A DNA stretch of 64,000 bases from Thermoanaerobacter sp. A7A (GTDB lineage Bacteria; Bacillota; Thermoanaerobacteria; Thermoanaerobacterales; Thermoanaerobacteraceae), in the NCBI RefSeq assembly GCF_000445185.1, contig NZ_AVAF01000122.1, positions 1 through 64,000 on the forward strand. Reading direction: 5' to 3'. The position numbers were made by a program, and so were the translations under genes. Below the pieces are notes generated by a model. It did not search any database. It was not told where the DNA came from and saw nothing but the letters and a program-made list of their open reading frames with translations. Below, in pieces: positions 43,784 to 54,008 of this stretch. How positions within the stretch are numbered: the first letter of the stretch is position 1; every line of letters starts with the position of its first letter.

Positions 43784-44494
43784 ATGTTAAGAATAGTTAT
43801 TGCAGAAGACGATATAAATTTTAAAAAAGAACTCATAAAAATTCTTTTAACAATGGAAGGCGTAAGTGTTGAATATTCTACAGGAGACGGAAATGACGCA
43901 TTAGAAGCATTAATTAAAATTAAACCGGACGTTGCTATTTTAGATATAGGATTACCAGGAATATCGGGCATTGAGGTGGCGAAAAAGATTAGAGAATACA
44001 TGCCTTTTTTGGAAATAATTTTTATTACGTCCTTTGAGGAATACATAAAAGATGCTGTGAGACTTTATGCTTCTGATTATATTGAGAAGCCTCTTGATGA
44101 GAAGAGGCTGAGAGAAACTTTGGATAGGATAAAGAAAAAACTTTTGGAAGTAGAAAATGTCATCCCTTTTAAGACGGAAGATGGAGTAAAGCTTATCAAT
44201 CCAAAGGAAATTTATTGTGTTCAAGCCAGTAAAAAAAGGAGCATAGTTTATACCCAAAAAGAAAAATTTATATGTGATTATTCTTTAAAAGAAATAGAGG
44301 AATTGTTAGATAGTAGCATGTTTTTTAGAACAAATCGATCTTTTCTAGTGAACCTCTTTAAAGTTGAGCTGTTGAAAGATAACAATAGGACTTCCTTTGA
44401 GATACGTCTTAAAGGTTCAAATTATAAGGCTTATCTCTCTAAAGAATTGTATGAAGAATTTAGGAGGAGAGTAAAAGCTATTTACAAATCATAG
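43784..44494 (+). CDS. LytTR-family response regulator (AgrA-like)
   Basis: The 236-residue regulator has a receiver domain (IAEDDINFKKELIKIL, phospho-acceptor Asp in VAILDIGLPGISGIEV, Thr/Lys positions IFITSF and YIEKPLDE) and a C-terminal LytTR DNA-binding domain (about residues 135-236, VQASKKRSIVYTQ, FFRTNRSFLVNL). LytTR regulators bind pairs of 9-bp direct repeats; such repeats stand before agrD at 46115-46144. It is encoded between the receptor-like protein and the kinase. Confidence 0.92.
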   Translation: MLRIVIAEDDINFKKELIKILLTMEGVSVEYSTGDGNDALEALIKIKPDVAILDIGLPGISGIEVAKKIREYMPFLEIIFITSFEEYIKDAVRLYASDYIEKPLDEKRLRETLDRIKKKLLEVENVIPFKTEDGVKLINPKEIYCVQASKKRSIVYTQKEKFICDYSLKEIEELLDSSMFFRTNRSFLVNLFKVELLKDNNRTSFEIRLKGSNYKAYLSKELYEEFRRRVKAIYKS

Positions 44495-44513
44495 TTAGAT
44501 TGGAAGAGGTTTT

Positions 44514-45377
44514 ATGTTTAAGGATAGTTACAAAAATGCGATGATGATTTATGTAGTGCAAATGGTATTGATAGTAATACTAGTAAACAACAATTTTATG
44601 AAAAGTCTTGATGTATTTCAGCCAAAAAATCAAGAGTTGTTTAGGATTTTCATAGGAATTTTAATTTTTATATTGAATGGGTTTTCTATTTTTGTGTTAA
44701 GAGAGCTGTATGCTAAAAATAAAGAAGAACGTCAATTTTTGATAAATAGTATTAGATTTAAATACATAGAAGAGCAAAATCGCATCTATAGGCAAAATCA
44801 CCATGATATTAAAAATCACTTGATAATTATTTCTGAATTAGTCAAGGAAAAAAGATATAGTGAACTGGAGAATTATTTGTCTTCATATATGGAAGAAATT
44901 GATAAAAATTTAGTGACGATAAACACAGGTGTAAATGAAATTGATATATTGCTTTATTCGAAAATAAGTAATGCTAAGAGTAAAGATATTGAAGTGGATT
45001 TTAAATGTGATACACAAATCCAGTGCAGCAAAAAACACGTGCTTAATTTAGTTTCGGTTTTAGGAAATTTAATAGACAATGCAATAGAGGCTTGTGATGA
45101 AATGGAAAAAGATAAATACATAATTATAGAGATGAAAGAAGACCCAATAGATTACATATTTCACATAAAGAATAGATATAATTTTCAAACAAATGTAAAA
45201 CCATCCATCTTTTTTGAAGAAGGGTTTTCTACAAAAGAGGGTAGAGGCAGAGGAGAAGGATTGTATATTGTCAGAAATATAGTAGAAAAGTATAGCGGTG
45301 AAATAGAAGTACAAACCGATGGAGGTTATTTTGACGTTATTGTAGAAATTCCCAAATTTTCTTTGGAGGGTGATTAA
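44514..45377 (+). CDS. GHKL sensor histidine kinase with only two membrane helices (AgrC-like)
   Basis: The 287-residue kinase has two N-terminal membrane helices (about residues 10-30 and 42-62). The dimerisation/phosphotransfer helix carries YRQNHHDIKNHLIIIS with the phospho-accepting His of the AgrC type. The GHKL ATPase domain has LVSVLGNLIDNAIEAC (N box) and GRGRGEGLYIVRNIVEKY (G box). Typical AgrC kinases have six or so helices before this domain; here most of the receptor seems to be supplied by the 43304 product. Its stop overlaps agrB. Confidence 0.9.
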   Translation: MFKDSYKNAMMIYVVQMVLIVILVNNNFMKSLDVFQPKNQELFRIFIGILIFILNGFSIFVLRELYAKNKEERQFLINSIRFKYIEEQNRIYRQNHHDIKNHLIIISELVKEKRYSELENYLSSYMEEIDKNLVTINTGVNEIDILLYSKISNAKSKDIEVDFKCDTQIQCSKKHVLNLVSVLGNLIDNAIEACDEMEKDKYIIIEMKEDPIDYIFHIKNRYNFQTNVKPSIFFEEGFSTKEGRGRGEGLYIVRNIVEKYSGEIEVQTDGGYFDVIVEIPKFSLEGD

Positions 45378-45954
45378 AATTAATATCGAAAAGTTAGCTG
45401 AGAGGTTAACACAAAGACTGTTTAAAACGCAAAATTTAACGGATATTGAAATGGCAAAAATACAATATGGTATAAGCTTAATTTTAGGGGTAATAATTGA
45501 ATTTACTTTAGTTTATGCTATTTCTTTAATATTGGGGTTTGGCTTTTACACTGTAGTAATAATGCTTTCTGCTTTTTTTTTGAGAATAAATACAGGAGGA
45601 GCTCATTGTTCAACCTATAATAGATGTGTAACTTTTACGGCAGTTTATTTCATACCTTTTGCTGCTTTAGCAAAATTTGTAGATATACATTTTCCTTTAG
45701 AATTTAAAGTTTTTACAAGCCTATTGTTATATTTTATAGTTTTAGCGATAGTGAAGGATAATAAATTTTACAGGGTTATAATTCTGAGTTTAGTTGGTAT
45801 AAATATTTTTTTATTTTTCGCCAATTCAATAGTCTATATTAAAATATTGTTTTTAGTATCTATAGGTTTTACACTACAAGCTGTTATGAGGACTACATTA
45901 GGAGAAACTATAGTAAAAATTGCAGATACGTTGTTTAAAAAAGCAGGGATATAA
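45370..45954 (+). CDS. agrB: AgrB-type peptide-processing membrane protease
   Basis: AgrB cuts and cyclises the AgrD propeptide in the membrane. The 194-residue protein has several hydrophobic helices and the catalytic His and Cys in RINTGGAHCSTYNRC, which follows the expected FFLR. It starts at GTG 45370, overlapping the kinase gene; the GGAGGG site is very near, and a rare ATT at 45379 has the better spacing. Its substrate is encoded at 46209. Confidence 0.93.
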   Translation: MIKINIEKLAERLTQRLFKTQNLTDIEMAKIQYGISLILGVIIEFTLVYAISLILGFGFYTVVIMLSAFFLRINTGGAHCSTYNRCVTFTAVYFIPFAALAKFVDIHFPLEFKVFTSLLLYFIVLAIVKDNKFYRVIILSLVGINIFLFFANSIVYIKILFLVSIGFTLQAVMRTTLGETIVKIADTLFKKAGI

Positions 45955-46114
45955 AAAAATTTTTTTATTTTTTTCAGCCTTTTTATGTAAATCTAAGCAA
46001 AGAATATATTTTTATACAAAAAATTAATGGTTTTTAAAGGAATAAATTGTATTTATTACATAAAAAAATGAGATTTTGTGTAAATATTTGGATATATTTA
46101 GGCAAAAAATGCAT

Positions 46115-46179
46115 TTTCGTTCCCTAAAATGACACTTTCGTTCCGAAATCCACACAAAGCTTTTTAAATGTTGTATAAT
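46115..46179 (+). promoter_or_regulatory. agrD promoter with LytTR-type direct repeats
   Basis: TTTCGTTCC occurs at 46115-46123 and 46136-46144, 21 bp apart, the spacing of LytTR half-sites, each with the GTT core. TATAAT follows at 46174-46179 without any recognisable -35, as expected for an activator-dependent promoter. The rest of the 254-bp agrB-agrD gap is A/T-rich with nothing else I can name. Confidence 0.65.
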
Positions 46180-46208
46180 TAAATAAAGATGAGTGGGAGG
46201 TGAAGTGA

Positions 46209-46340
46209 ATGAAAAAAATTAACCCACTATCACTATTAGGAACGCTGCTTACATTTATAGGCACATTGGGACTTGTAACTTCTGCTTGCATCGGCTGGTT
46301 TTATAAGCCGCAAGTTCCTGATGTTTTGTTGAAAAAGTAA
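46209..46340 (+). CDS. agrD: AgrD-type cyclic autoinducer propeptide
   Basis: This 43-residue peptide is encoded directly after GGGAGGTGAAG. It has the AgrD layout: an amphipathic N-terminal leader (KKINPLSLLGTLLTFIG), then the signal region TSACIGWF, then the acidic-proline tail YKPQVPDVLLKK recognised by AgrB. By family rule the ring would be a thiolactone between Cys27 and the residue four positions on (C-I-G-W-F), with a short TSA or shorter tail; the exact N-terminal cut cannot be read. Confidence 0.9.
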   Translation: MKKINPLSLLGTLLTFIGTLGLVTSACIGWFYKPQVPDVLLKK

Positions 46341-46420
46341 TACATCTCAAAGATCTTTTCTACCCTTCCCTCGTGGGTTTCAACATTTTCCTGAGTTTTT
46401 ACATAGATTTAAATTGATTT

Positions 46421-46450
46421 TGTGCCGAGTTTTCGGCACTTTTTATTTTA
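46421..46450 (+). terminator. Terminator after agrD
   Basis: GTGCCGA (46422-46428) and TCGGCAC (46433-46439) followed by TTTTTATTTT. The 390-bp gap from agrD to 46731 also holds the two promoters listed next and no ORF I trust. Confidence 0.85.
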
Positions 46451-46467
46451 GTATTTTAAGAAATTAT

Positions 46468-46482
46468 TGGTATAATTTTTGC
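46468..46482 (+). promoter_or_regulatory. Possible sigma-54 promoter
   Basis: TTGGTATAATTTTTGC has GG (46469-46470) and GC (46481-46482) exactly 10 nt apart, but T replaces the usual C after GG. It is 250 bp upstream of the P-loop/nfn genes, far for a leader. Confidence 0.4.
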
Positions 46483-46635
46483 TTAAATAATAGAATTGAT
46501 GAAAGAGATTTAAGGGGATAGTCTTGACTTTAAAATAGTAAGAAAGTTATAATAAGCTTTGTAGGGGTATAGGATAGGGGGGTATATATTGCTAATTTTT
46601 TCGATAACATGTTGAAGCAATACTATTTTTTGTGA

Positions 46636-46663
46636 TTGAAAAATTTATATAAAACCGTATAAT
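46636..46663 (+). promoter_or_regulatory. Sigma-A promoter of the P-loop/nfnAB genes
   Basis: TTGAAA (46636-46641), 16 bp, TATAAT (46658-46663). Confidence 0.6.
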
Positions 46664-46730
46664 TAATATTGTAAAACAATTCAAAAGATTATTGGTTGGT
46701 TTTCAGATTGCTATTTAGGAGGTTGCTCTG

Positions 46731-47561
46731 TTGAAGGTTTATTCTTTAGTTGGAGAAAGTGGGACGGGAAAAAGCCATCATGCTTCTTTTATTGCTGGCA
46801 AGTATGGCATCAGATATATCATTGATGATGGAATTTTAATAAAAGGTAATAACATTATTGCTGGGGTTTCTGCTAAAAAAGAGGCTACAAAAATTGGAGC
46901 GATAAAAAGAGCATTATTTACTGATCCTACGCATGTAGAGGAAGTAAAAAAAGCTATTGAAGAAGCGAAACCTGATAAAATCCTTATAATAGGCACTTCT
47001 GATAAAATGGTGGATGCTATAGCTGAAAAGTTAGGGCTTCCGCCAGTGAGTGTAAGGATATATATTGAAGATGTAGTCCCACCTAAACAGATTGAAATAG
47101 CCCGTGAAAAACGCTTGTTAGAAGGAAAACATGTTATCCCTGTTCCAACTTTCGAAGTTAAAAAGCAGTTCTCAGGCTATTTTTTGGACCCTCTCAGGAT
47201 TTTTAGGAGGAATAACAAAGGGTATTTTGAAAAAACCATTGTAAGGCCTAATTATAGTTATTTAGGTAAATATACCATTTCTGAAAGTGTTATAAATTCA
47301 ATAGTGGCTCATGAACTTATTTTATTTAATGAAGTTTACAAAGTTAATAAAGTTTTGACAGAAAAAAGGCCTGAAGGTATAATTTTAAAAGTAGACGTTA
47401 CAATGAGGTATGGGTACAAAATTATCCCTGTATTAAAAGAAGCTATGAAAAATATAAAAAAACAATTGGAGTATATGACGGCCATAAATGTCCTGCAAAT
47501 GGACATTTATGTAAAAAATCTGCATATAGAAAAAACAAATATTAGAGAAAAGGGTGTGTGA
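46731..47561 (+). CDS. P-loop ATPase with C-terminal Asp23/Gls24-like domain
   Basis: The 276-residue protein opens with a Walker A, VYSLVGESGTGKSHHASFIA, followed by a short nucleotide-binding domain (KILIIGTSDKMVDAIAEKLG as a Walker B-like strand). From about residue 185 it looks like an Asp23/Gls24 domain (GKYTISESVINSIVAHELIL, and later VDVTMRYGYKIIPVLKEAMK). Such Asp23 domains are linked to cell-envelope stress, but the role of this combination is unknown. TTG 46731 follows AGGAGG. It is just upstream of nfnA and may be co-transcribed. Confidence 0.8.
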   Translation: MKVYSLVGESGTGKSHHASFIAGKYGIRYIIDDGILIKGNNIIAGVSAKKEATKIGAIKRALFTDPTHVEEVKKAIEEAKPDKILIIGTSDKMVDAIAEKLGLPPVSVRIYIEDVVPPKQIEIAREKRLLEGKHVIPVPTFEVKKQFSGYFLDPLRIFRRNNKGYFEKTIVRPNYSYLGKYTISESVINSIVAHELILFNEVYKVNKVLTEKRPEGIILKVDVTMRYGYKIIPVLKEAMKNIKKQLEYMTAINVLQMDIYVKNLHIEKTNIREKGV

Positions 47562-47562
47562 T

Positions 47563-49789
<2,227 letters not shown>

Positions 49790-49887
49790 TTAGTATAATG
49801 TATCAAAAATATGAATTATTATGCAGAAAATATCTTGTAACATTTACAAATGATATAAGAAATGGTATAACAATTAGAATATTATGT

Positions 49888-49917
49888 AAAATATACCCAT
49901 AAACGGGTATATTTTTT
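49888..49917 (+). terminator. nfnB terminator
   Basis: AAAATATACCC and GGGTATATTTT around ATAAAC, ending in T6. Confidence 0.85.
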
Positions 49918-49957
49918 AAAATGATTAAAAAAAATAGAAAACTTACAATAAAAAAAC

Positions 49958-50001
49958 TTTCACAAAAGAAAAAAATGTGATAAAATGCATTTAAATGCAT
50001 T
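49958..50001 (+). promoter_or_regulatory. Promoter with an 18-bp palindromic operator candidate
   Basis: TTTCAC (49958-49963), 17 bp, TAAAAT (49981-49986). The perfect palindrome AATGCATTTAAATGCATT (49984-50001) overlaps the -10 and likely start point, the position of a repressor site. The remaining gap to 50105 is A/T-rich with no other signal I can name. Confidence 0.55.
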
Positions 50002-50104
50002 ATTATACGAACCTTTATTTAGAAATAACATTAAAACAACTTAATTTAGCGAAAAAATTAGATTTTAAAACTAATCACAAAATATTGAACAGGAGGTAAT
50101 TGCA

Positions 50105-51745
50105 ATGACCATATGGTCAAAATCAAATGATGTACTAGGAACAGTAAACAGAGGAAATCCAGCGGAATCCGGCTTGTGCACACTTTGCATGGCGGATTGC
50201 CAGGGAAAGTGCGAAACCTGGCTTTCTAGTCTTCTGGGCAGAAAAATGTTGTACCCTAGAGATTTTGGTATGGTAACAGCTGGAAGCAGCAACACAACGT
50301 CCATTGGCGTATCTTACAATTCATTGAGGATAATGGGATATAATTACGGTGCTTATGGGTTAGGTCAAAATATTTCCAATTCTTCTGATGACTGCATATT
50401 CCCAAATGTAAATATTGAAACTGAATTTGGTAGTGAAGAAAAAACAAAATCAAGAATTCCTATTATGACTGGTGCTCTCGGGTCGACTTTTATTGCAGCA
50501 AAGTACTGGGACCCATTAGCTATAGGTGCGGCTCTTGTAGGCTTTCCGATAGTAATAGGCGAAAATGTGGCAGGTATTGATAAGGAGGCAGTAATAGAAA
50601 ATGGCAGAATTAAAAAGGCACCGGAACTAGACAGAAGAATAAATACTTATCTTCGTTATTTTGATGGATATGGTGCTATTATTGTCCAGGTGAATGTAGA
50701 AGACTTAAGGAACGGTGTGGCAGAATATGTTATTGAAAAGTACGCTGATAAGGTAATAATAGAGCTTAAATGGGGACAGGGTGCAAAAAGTATTGGTGGC
50801 GAAATTCAAGTTAAGGATATTGAATATGCTACTTTCTTAAAAAAGAGGGGTTACATTGTCGATCCTGATCCAGAAAAGCCTGAAATTGTTGAAGGATTTA
50901 AAAACGGTGCTGTAAAATCTTTTGCAAGGCACAGTAGACTCGGATATACTCATCTATCTTCCCCTGAAGAAGTGAGGGAAGAATTTATGAAAACCGTAGA
51001 GTATTTACGAAAAATCGGGTATAAAAAAATCACATTAAAAACCGGCTCTTATAGTATGGATAGTTTAGCTATGGCTATAAAATTTGCTACCGAAGCAAAA
51101 CTTGATTTGCTCACAATCGATGGTTCAGGCGGCGGAACTGGCATGAGTCCGTGGAATATGATGCAGACATGGGGTGTACCGTCTATACTTCTGCATTCGA
51201 AAGCATATGAGTACGCATCAATCCTCGCAAATAAAGGGCAGAAAGTGGTTGATATGGCCTTTGCCGGTGGTTTTGCAAGAGAAGACCATATTTTTAAAGC
51301 CCTTGCGCTGGGAGCACCATTTACAAAGTTAGTTTGCATGGGAAGAGCATTAATGATACCAGCCTTTGTAGGTTCGAATATAGAAGGGGTACTGCATCCG
51401 GAAAGGAAAGGCAAGGTAAATGGAAATTGGGACAGCTTGCCGCCGACGGTTTCTCAGCTTGGCCTCAAAGCAGAGGAAATTTTCGCAGGTTACTATGAGG
51501 TGAAAAAGAAAGTGGGAGAAAATGAAATGAAAAATATACCTTATGGAGCTATAGCCGTATGGACTTTAGCGGATAAATTGGCTGCAGGTTTGCAACAGCT
51601 GATGGCGGGAGCAAGAAAGTTTTCTCTCAAAGCAATTTCAAGAGAAGATATTGCTTCGGCCAACAGGGAAACTGAAAGGGAAACTGGGATACCATTTATC
51701 ACAGATATAAGGAATGATGTTGCGAGAGATATTTTAAATTCTTAA
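50105..51745 (+). CDS. FMN-binding glutamate synthase family protein
   Basis: The 546-residue protein has an N-terminal cysteine cluster (GLCTLCMADCQGKCETW) and the TIM-barrel FMN domain of glutamate synthase (IGYKKITLKTGSYSMDSLAM, LDLLTIDGSGGGTGMSPWNM, FAGGFAREDHIFKALALGAP, VCMGRALMIPAF). It lacks the glutamine amidotransferase domain of GltB, like the archaeal-type stand-alone synthases. It may pair with a GltD-like protein such as NfnB or use ferredoxin; activity is not proven. Start ATG 50105 follows AACAGGAGG. Confidence 0.85.
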   Translation: MTIWSKSNDVLGTVNRGNPAESGLCTLCMADCQGKCETWLSSLLGRKMLYPRDFGMVTAGSSNTTSIGVSYNSLRIMGYNYGAYGLGQNISNSSDDCIFPNVNIETEFGSEEKTKSRIPIMTGALGSTFIAAKYWDPLAIGAALVGFPIVIGENVAGIDKEAVIENGRIKKAPELDRRINTYLRYFDGYGAIIVQVNVEDLRNGVAEYVIEKYADKVIIELKWGQGAKSIGGEIQVKDIEYATFLKKRGYIVDPDPEKPEIVEGFKNGAVKSFARHSRLGYTHLSSPEEVREEFMKTVEYLRKIGYKKITLKTGSYSMDSLAMAIKFATEAKLDLLTIDGSGGGTGMSPWNMMQTWGVPSILLHSKAYEYASILANKGQKVVDMAFAGGFAREDHIFKALALGAPFTKLVCMGRALMIPAFVGSNIEGVLHPERKGKVNGNWDSLPPTVSQLGLKAEEIFAGYYEVKKKVGENEMKNIPYGAIAVWTLADKLAAGLQQLMAGARKFSLKAISREDIASANRETERETGIPFITDIRNDVARDILNS

Positions 51746-51853
51746 AATAATAGGTCTCTCTATAGGGGCAGACTCTATTCTTTTTATGGTGTTTTTTTCT
51801 TCAATACTCTTACAATTATTTTCTAAGTGGTAAATATCTCTACACTTATTTGA

Positions 51854-51883
51854 GAAAAAAAGCCGATTTTCGGCTTTTTTTTG
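51854..51883 (+). terminator. Rho-independent terminator
   Basis: AAAAAAAGCCGA and TCGGCTTTTTTT around TTT. Confidence 0.9.
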
Positions 51884-51968
51884 TACAGAAAAAATTATAT
51901 AATAATAATTAACAGGATAGAGAAATATGATAGTTAGTAAGTAAATAAACTCAATGTGGGTGAGGAAG

Positions 51969-52862
51969 ATGAAATATAGTGTGGAAGAAAAGGGGACAAA
52001 GGTAATTGTAAGGGGGATTGAAGATTTTAACCTTAAAGAGACTTTTGAATGTGGACAGTGTTTTAGATGGAATGAAGAAGAGGATGGGAGCTATACAGGA
52101 ATTGCTTACGATAGAGTCATAAACGTGAAATTGGAAGAAGACATGTTGATAATTGACAATACAGATTTAAATGACTTTTATGACATTTGGTTTGACTATT
52201 TTGATTTGGGAAGGGATTATAAGCAAATAAAAGAAAATCTTTCAAGAGATCCCATATTAAAAGAAGCAATTCAATATGGGCAAGGTATAAGGATTTTGCG
52301 CCAAGATACATGGGAAACTCTAGTCTCTTTTATAATCTCACAAAATAATAGAATACCCCAAATAAAAAAAGTTATAGAAAATCTTGCCAGTTCCTTTGGA
52401 GAGCCAATTGAGTACAAAGGAAAAATCTATTACACTTTTCCTAAAGCAGAAGAATTAGTTATGTTTGATGTTGAGACGATTGCCAAGACAAAATGCGGTT
52501 TTAGAGCGAAATATATATTGGACGCGGCTTCTAAAGTTTTTTCTGGAGAAATAGATCTTTTAAAATTGTTTGAATACAGCACTAATGACATAAAAGATAT
52601 TCTTATGAATATAAACGGAGTGGGTCCTAAAGTTGCAGATTGTGTCATTTTGTATTCAATAGGGAGATATGACACTTTTCCTACAGATGTATGGATAAAA
52701 AGGATTGTTGAATATTTGTATTTGAAAAGAGAAGGAACTCCTTTAGAGATTCAGTTATTTGCGATAGATAAGTTTGGAGATTTGTCTGGTTTTGCTCAAC
52801 AGTATTTATTCTATTATGGTAGGGAGATGGGGAAAAAAATTTTTAACGAAAGGAAGAAATAA
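51969..52862 (+). CDS. ogg: 8-oxoguanine DNA glycosylase (OGG1 type)
   Basis: The 297-residue protein excises oxidised guanine. It has the OGG N-terminal domain (NLKETFECGQCFRWN) and the HhH-GPD region: QDTWETLVSFIISQNNRI, INGVGPKVADCVILYSI with the catalytic Lys, and FPTDVWIKRIVEY with the catalytic Asp. No iron-sulfur cysteines. ATG 51969 follows GGGTGAGGA; the in-frame ATG 51954 lies upstream of that site. The next gene starts immediately after its stop. Confidence 0.93.
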   Translation: MKYSVEEKGTKVIVRGIEDFNLKETFECGQCFRWNEEEDGSYTGIAYDRVINVKLEEDMLIIDNTDLNDFYDIWFDYFDLGRDYKQIKENLSRDPILKEAIQYGQGIRILRQDTWETLVSFIISQNNRIPQIKKVIENLASSFGEPIEYKGKIYYTFPKAEELVMFDVETIAKTKCGFRAKYILDAASKVFSGEIDLLKLFEYSTNDIKDILMNINGVGPKVADCVILYSIGRYDTFPTDVWIKRIVEYLYLKREGTPLEIQLFAIDKFGDLSGFAQQYLFYYGREMGKKIFNERKK

Positions 52863-53558
52863 ATGTTAGGAACTGTTGTAAATTCAATTGCAATAATTGT
52901 GGGTGGTACTATTGGCACTTTTCTTAAAGTAGGAATTCCGGAAAGGTTTAAAAATATAGTCATGCAGGGTGTCGCCTTAAGTGTGATGATAATAGGGATT
53001 TCTAGTGGCCTTCAATTTAATAATTTAATGGTAGTGATCGTGAGCCTTGTAATAGGTGGTATTATAGGAGAAGCCTTAAATATTGAAGAATATTTAAATA
53101 AGTTTGGAGATACATTGCAAAAAAAATTAAGTAAAGATAACAGTTCTACAATTAGCAAAGGTTTTGTGACAGCAAGTTTGGTATACTGCATTGGTGCTAT
53201 GGCAATTGTAGGTGCTTTAAAAGATGGACTTTCTGGAGACCACAGTATATTATTTGCTAAATCTGTTCTAGATGGAATTTCCTCAATAATTTTTGCTTCC
53301 ACTTTTGGAATAGGTGTTGTTTTTTCAGCTGTTTCTGTGTTTTTATATCAAGGGTCTATTTCGCTGGGAGCGTCTTTTCTGCAAGGGCTTTTGACAAAAG
53401 CAGTTGTGGATGACATGACGGCTGTGGGCGGAGTATTGATATTTGCCATTTCTTTGAATATGTTAGAGATTAAAAATATAAAAGTAGGGAATTTATTACC
53501 GACTATTTTTATACCCATTTTTTATCAGATTTTACTAAACATTATAAAAGGATTTTAG
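52863..53558 (+). CDS. DUF554 family membrane protein
   Basis: The 231-residue protein has about seven hydrophobic helices and the DUF554 pattern: MLGTVVNSIAIIVGGTIGTF at the start, VIGGIIGEALNIEEYLNKFG, VYCIGAMAIVGALKDGLSGD, LFAKSVLDGISSIIFASTFG. B. subtilis YdfK and YqgA relatives are of unknown function. It starts directly at the stop of ogg and lies 11 bp before hutP, so the three may form an operon. Confidence 0.88.
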   Translation: MLGTVVNSIAIIVGGTIGTFLKVGIPERFKNIVMQGVALSVMIIGISSGLQFNNLMVVIVSLVIGGIIGEALNIEEYLNKFGDTLQKKLSKDNSSTISKGFVTASLVYCIGAMAIVGALKDGLSGDHSILFAKSVLDGISSIIFASTFGIGVVFSAVSVFLYQGSISLGASFLQGLLTKAVVDDMTAVGGVLIFAISLNMLEIKNIKVGNLLPTIFIPIFYQILLNIIKGF

Positions 53559-53569
53559 GCGGTGCGGAT

Positions 53570-53983
53570 ATGAAACTACTAAAAAGCATCGATGTAGCCA
53601 GAATTGCTGTAAAAATGGCCATGTCTACAAGAGAAGAGGAAGAAATACTAAAAAACAAATATTGGAAACAAGGAGTAAAAGTTGCAGCTGTTGACTATGG
53701 TGGAGAATACGTAAATTCTATATCTAAAATTATTGAAAGAGCGGTAGTAGCGGCTAAAAGAGAAGGAATTATAGAAGACACACACGCTGCAGAAGGAGCT
53801 GTAGCAGGAGCTGCGCATGAGGCTGCTATACAAGTCATGAACAAAGCTATGGGACTTAATGTAGGTGGAAAAATAGGCATTGCCTATGCTGATGAGCATC
53901 TTTGTGTTTGTGTGTTTTTTGCTGTAGGGATGCTAAACTTAAATGAAGTGGCAATTGGACTAGGACATAGGTCATTAAAATAA
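53570..53983 (+). CDS. hutP: HutP-family RNA-binding antiterminator
   Basis: HutP binds L-histidine and Mg2+ and then grips NAG-repeat RNA to prevent termination of hut genes in Bacillus. The 137-residue product has the conserved metal/histidine-binding segment IIEDTHAAEGAVAGAAHEA and C-terminal GIAYADEHLCVCVFFAVG. No hut gene is in the window, so its target RNA is elsewhere or different. Start ATG 53570 follows GGCGGTG. Confidence 0.88.
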   Translation: MKLLKSIDVARIAVKMAMSTREEEEILKNKYWKQGVKVAAVDYGGEYVNSISKIIERAVVAAKREGIIEDTHAAEGAVAGAAHEAAIQVMNKAMGLNVGGKIGIAYADEHLCVCVFFAVGMLNLNEVAIGLGHRSLK

Positions 53984-54008
53984 GGGGTTAACCCCCTCAT
54001 ACTTTTTT
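53984..54008. terminator. Bidirectional terminator between hutP and the subtilase
   Basis: GGGGTTAACCCC (53984-53995) followed by TCATACTTTTTTT lies between the two convergent stop codons. Confidence 0.75.

Noticed and set aside
46341-46730. Hidden small genes in the 390-bp gap after agrD
   Set aside because: Stops occur often in the frames I read and no start with a ribosome site gives more than a few codons; only a terminator and promoters are supported.
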